This document shows positions 5,763 through 7,361 of a stretch of 7,361 nucleotides of DNA, one piece after another (the stretch's first letter is position 1; every line of letters begins with the position of its first letter). The notes under the pieces were generated by a model that saw nothing but the letters and a program-made list of their open reading frames with translations, had not been told where the DNA came from and searched no databases. Position numbers and translations under genes: made by a program. Origin of the DNA: 2-12-FULL-43-11 sp035655355 (GTDB lineage: Bacteria > Patescibacteriota > Minisyncoccia > UBA6257 > Colwellbacteraceae); the NCBI GenBank assembly GCA_035655355.1, contig DASRUQ010000013.1:1-7361 (forward strand), read 5' to 3'.

Positions 5763-6558
5763 TTTGTTCCAATATAGTTTTGTTTTAAGGGGGCTGGAGG
5801 CCGGTTTAATAGTGGCCTTCGTTGCTCCGTTAATAGGCATCTTTCTCGTCCTGAGGAGGTATTCTCTGATAGCCGATACTTTAGCTCATGTTTCTTTGGC
5901 CGGCATAGCTCTTGGGTTGCTTTTTGGTTTAAGTCCGATTCTCACAGCCCTGGGGATCACAGTTGTTTCTTCTTTGGGTATAGAACGCTTAAGAGATTCT
6001 AGAAGAATATACGGAGAGTCTGCCCTGGCGCTTTTCCTTTCCGGAAGTTTAGCCTTAGCGACCGTTTTGCTTAGTTTAGCTAAGGGCTTTAATACTAATC
6101 TTTTCAGCTATCTTTTCGGCAGCATTGTTACCGTTACCACAACAGACGTCTATACTATCGGGGCCTTGGCGGTTATTGTCGGCACTACTCTTTTATTTTT
6201 CTATAAAGAACTAGTCTACATAACTTTTGACGAGGAAGCCGCCAGAGTGAGCGGTCTTCCCACTAAACTTATAAATTCTATTCTTATTATCTTAACCGCT
6301 TTCACCGTCTCACTCTCCATTCCCGTTGTCGGTGTCCTTCTTATAGCCGCCTTGATAGTTGTACCCGTTGTGGCTTCTCTGCAGCTCAAAAAAAGTTTTT
6401 CAGAAACTATATTTTATGCGGAATTGATTTCTATTTCATCCGTTATCGCCGGCATTATTACTTCTTTCTATTTTAATCTCTCTACGGGAGGAACCATAGT
6501 TCTTATTATGTTGGCCGTATTTCTTGCCTTATTTATAGTAGGCCGTAAAAACCGATAA
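5755..6558 (+). CDS. znuB: Zinc ABC transporter permease
   Basis: This is the membrane channel subunit of the ABC-3 family, probably working as a dimer with two ZnuC ATPases. It has 267 residues and about eight hydrophobic segments, the usual size for the family. Recognisable family blocks are IADTLAHVSLAGIALG (about 39-54), SYLFGSI, the cytoplasmic DEEAARVSGLP stretch that faces the ATPase, GVLLIAALIVVPVVAS and the late STGGTIVL segment. The ATG at 5755 sits in an ATGCTTGA overlap with the znuC stop (8 bp), with no Shine-Dalgarno sequence, consistent with termination-reinitiation. The operon ends here, four bases from the end of the convergent DUF2231 gene. Metal specificity is taken from ZnuA; the permease alone would not separate zinc from manganese. 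Confidence 0.95.
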   Translation: MLDLFQYSFVLRGLEAGLIVAFVAPLIGIFLVLRRYSLIADTLAHVSLAGIALGLLFGLSPILTALGITVVSSLGIERLRDSRRIYGESALALFLSGSLALATVLLSLAKGFNTNLFSYLFGSIVTVTTTDVYTIGALAVIVGTTLLFFYKELVYITFDEEAARVSGLPTKLINSILIILTAFTVSLSIPVVGVLLIAALIVVPVVASLQLKKSFSETIFYAELISISSVIAGIITSFYFNLSTGGTIVLIMLAVFLALFIVGRKNR

Positions 6559-6564
6559 ACGGTT
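6547..6564 (-). terminator. Weak intrinsic terminator for the minus-strand transcript
   Basis: Read on the minus strand, AACCG-TTTAT-CGGTT forms a 5-bp stem with a 5-base loop, and a run of five T closes and follows the stem. It spans the stop codons of both znuB and the DUF2231 gene. The plus strand lacks a T tract after the hairpin, so it could serve the minus strand only. The stem is short, so the call is tentative. Confidence 0.35.
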
Positions 6565-7090
6565 AGAAGAAAAGAGAATATATGGCTTTGACGACAGGAT
6601 CTATATTAGCCCCGTAAACTATAGCCGCTCCAAGCCCTCCGGTAATGGTTATTAAAGCTATCCCCAGTAAAGCGATTAGAGGAGTTAGCCAGCTTTCTCT
6701 AATAAAATGAGCGATTGAATATATGAATTCGGGGATTAATTTCGAATACTTGGAAATGCCGATAAAATAAATGGAATAAGCCGCGGCCAGTACAAAAAAT
6801 ACCAGAAACGTCATTTGAGCGAATGTTTCGTGAGTTTCAATAAGTCGGGAAACTTCTGGAGTTAGAGACAGGGTTTCTTTGGCTATATCTCCCGTTATTA
6901 CGGCTAGGCCAGCCGTCAGTAGGCCGGTTATGGAAAGAAACCCCTTAAGGAACTTTAAATAGCTATTATTTAAAATTTTATTAAATCTTATTAATTCCAG
7001 TAAGCCGTAAACAACGAGAAGGCCTATAGGGAAGTGAACGAATAACGGATGTATATTCATTTTGTTAGTTTGCCGGTTAATTACTGCCAT
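6563..7090 (-). CDS. DUF2231-like four-helix membrane protein
   Basis: This is an integral membrane protein of 175 residues whose sequence pattern fits DUF2231 (function unknown). Four hydrophobic segments lie at about 17-37, 46-67, 90-112 and 137-160. Conserved-looking polar residues sit near the membrane: H14 and H19 in IHPLFVHFPIG, D68 in TGDIAKE and H87 in ETHETFAQ. Such histidines could bind haem or metal, but no such function is shown. It ends with GANIDPVVKAIY before a short tail. The start is uncertain: ATG 7090 gives the full length, while ATG 7060 starts directly at MNIHPLF, where the family domain begins. Neither has a Shine-Dalgarno sequence. It lies 32 bp downstream of tRNA-Ile on the same strand and may be partly read from the tRNA promoter. 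It is convergent to znuB. Confidence 0.82.
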   Translation of the reverse strand: MAVINRQTNKMNIHPLFVHFPIGLLVVYGLLELIRFNKILNNSYLKFLKGFLSITGLLTAGLAVITGDIAKETLSLTPEVSRLIETHETFAQMTFLVFFVLAAAYSIYFIGISKYSKLIPEFIYSIAHFIRESWLTPLIALLGIALITITGGLGAAIVYGANIDPVVKAIYSLFF

Positions 7091-7107
7091 TCATAATTAA
7101 AATGGCA
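7085..7107. repeat. Inverted repeat over the DUF2231 start codon
   Basis: TGCCATT (7085-7091) and AATGGCA (7101-7107) form a perfect 7-bp inverted repeat around a 9-base AT-rich centre. One arm contains the ATG at 7090. It could be an operator, or an mRNA hairpin hiding the start codon if transcription begins upstream. It is also compatible with chance. Confidence 0.4.
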
Positions 7108-7115
7108 AACGAAAA

Positions 7116-7121
7116 AGTATA
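7116..7121 (-). promoter_or_regulatory. Possible -10 for the DUF2231 gene
   Basis: TATACT on the minus strand matches 5/6 of the -10 consensus, two bases after the tRNA-Ile 3' end. It would give a leader of about 20 nt before ATG 7090. No -35 is convincing, as that position falls in the tRNA T arm. A competing -10, TTTAAT, lies closer to the ATG. Confidence 0.25.
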
Positions 7122-7122
7122 G

Positions 7123-7195
7123 TGGGCACAGTAGGATTCGAACCTACGACCGGTCGTGTATAAGACGACTGCTCTACCAGCTGAGCTATGTGCCC
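7123..7195 (-). tRNA. tRNA-Ile (anticodon UAU), CCA not encoded
   Basis: The minus strand gives a complete 73-nt cloverleaf. The acceptor stem is GGGCACA/TGTGCCC, the D arm is GCTC/GAGC with loop AGCTGGTA, and the anticodon stem is GTCGT/ACGAC with loop CTTATAC. The T arm is GTAGG/CCTAC with loop TTCGAAT, and the discriminator is A. Positions 34-36 read TAT, which pairs with AUA, an Ile codon that is common in the genes here (the znuA signal peptide alone uses two within three codons). Most bacteria read AUA with a CAU tRNA modified to lysidine by TilS, so this direct UAU reader is unusual. The bases after the discriminator are CTA, so CCA must be added by an enzyme. Confidence 0.95.
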
Positions 7196-7198
7196 TTA

Positions 7199-7213
7199 CT
7201 TGCCGGTGGCAAG
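7199..7213 (-). other. Hairpin in the tRNA-Ile leader
   Basis: CTTGCC-ACC-GGCAAG forms a perfect 6-bp stem with a 3-base loop, ending three bases before the tRNA 5' end. It lies between the promoter and the mature tRNA, so it would be part of the precursor removed by RNase P. It has no T run and is not a terminator for ftsH. Confidence 0.45.
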
Positions 7214-7224
7214 CTCCTGCCGCA

Positions 7225-7253
7225 ATTCTATATCAGGCGCTAATGGGTTTCAA
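7225..7253 (-). promoter_or_regulatory. Promoter of tRNA-Ile, overlapping the ftsH 3' end
   Basis: On the minus strand, TTGAAA (7248-7253) and TAGAAT (7225-7230) are 17 bp apart, each matching 5/6 consensus positions. The -35 lies inside the last codons of ftsH (the Leu-Lys codons of NLKP), and the -10 follows its TGA. The -10 and downstream bases TATAGAATTGCGGCA closely repeat those of the tRNA-Val promoter. Confidence 0.7.
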
Positions 7254-7361
7254 ATTGAATTCTTTAATAAGCGCGTAAAATTCTTCCTGTTCCAAAGTCT
7301 CCTTTTTAATGAGTTCCTCAGACACCTTTTTAACCGCTGCCTTATAAGTAGTAAGTATCTT
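7233..7361 (-). CDS. ftsH: ATP-dependent zinc metalloprotease FtsH, C-terminal end only
   Basis: FtsH is a membrane-anchored AAA+ protease that degrades damaged or regulated membrane and soluble proteins. Only the last 42 residues are in the window, ending in TGA. They contain the typical terminal helix of the M41 peptidase domain: AVKKVSEELIKKETLEQEEF, in which the KETLE.EEF pattern is characteristic. The AAA+ module, the HEXXH zinc site and the start lie beyond position 7361. The tail after this helix is short (YALIKEFNLKPISA), with none of the long charged extension seen in some FtsH proteins. The tRNA-Ile promoter begins within this coding end. The identification rests on a short stretch but the pattern is distinctive. 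Confidence 0.78.
   Translation of the reverse strand, partial: KILTTYKAAVKKVSEELIKKETLEQEEFYALIKEFNLKPISA

Noticed and set aside
1..7361. Alternative genetic code with TGA as Gly, as in some Patescibacteria
   Set aside because: TGA ends znuC and ftsH at the expected places, and no gene needs TGA to be read through.
1..7361. Mobile element, CRISPR array, toxin-antitoxin or defence system
   Set aside because: I saw no transposase or integrase motifs, no spaced direct repeats, no terminal inverted repeats and no small toxin-like gene pairs. The two tRNA genes have no duplicated 3' ends nearby that would suggest an attachment site.

Overview
This window looks like a piece of a small bacterial chromosome, most likely from the Candidate Phyla Radiation (Patescibacteria, possibly Parcubacteria). 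That placement is an inference. It rests on the divergent cis-prenyltransferase, the near absence of Shine-Dalgarno sequences, the tight gene packing, the HHLRTP-type histidine kinase and a tRNA-Ile with a UAU anticodon. Standard code 11 fits: TAA, TAG and TGA all end genes here, which argues against the TGA=Gly lineages. I see no mobile element, CRISPR array, phage gene or defence system.

Layout. Positions 1-880 (minus) hold a DEDDh 3'-5' exonuclease followed by the N-terminal half of undecaprenyl/polyprenyl diphosphate synthase (uppS), with a 14-bp overlap. A 93-bp divergent promoter region separates the exonuclease from a multi-pass membrane sensor histidine kinase on the plus strand (974-2707). 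A tRNA-Val(UAC) with an encoded CCA lies convergent to the kinase (2726-2800, minus). An unrecognised protein with a disordered N-terminus and a C-terminal membrane segment follows (2888-3949, minus). A 143-bp divergent region then leads to a complete zinc ABC importer operon, znuA-znuC-znuB (4093-6558, plus), whose genes overlap by 10 and 8 bp. Convergent to it, on the minus strand, are a DUF2231 membrane protein (6563-7090), tRNA-Ile(UAU) (7123-7195) and the last 42 codons of ftsH (7233-7361).

How the parts work together. The znu genes form one translationally coupled importer. The substrate-binding protein has a His/His/His/Glu ligand set that points to Zn(II), and the ATPase carries a histidine-rich tail. 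The exonuclease and uppS probably share a transcript. The kinase has no response regulator in the window. Both tRNA genes have their own promoter, with a 17-bp spacer and a shared TATAGAAT(T)GCGGCA core. For four protein genes the best -10-like hexamer sits only 4-10 nt from the start codon, so leaderless or near-leaderless transcripts are plausible.

Most of the region is ordinary housekeeping and transport. The points most worth a second look are the tRNA-Ile(UAU), the shared tRNA promoter core, the leaderless start pattern and the unrecognised 353-residue protein.
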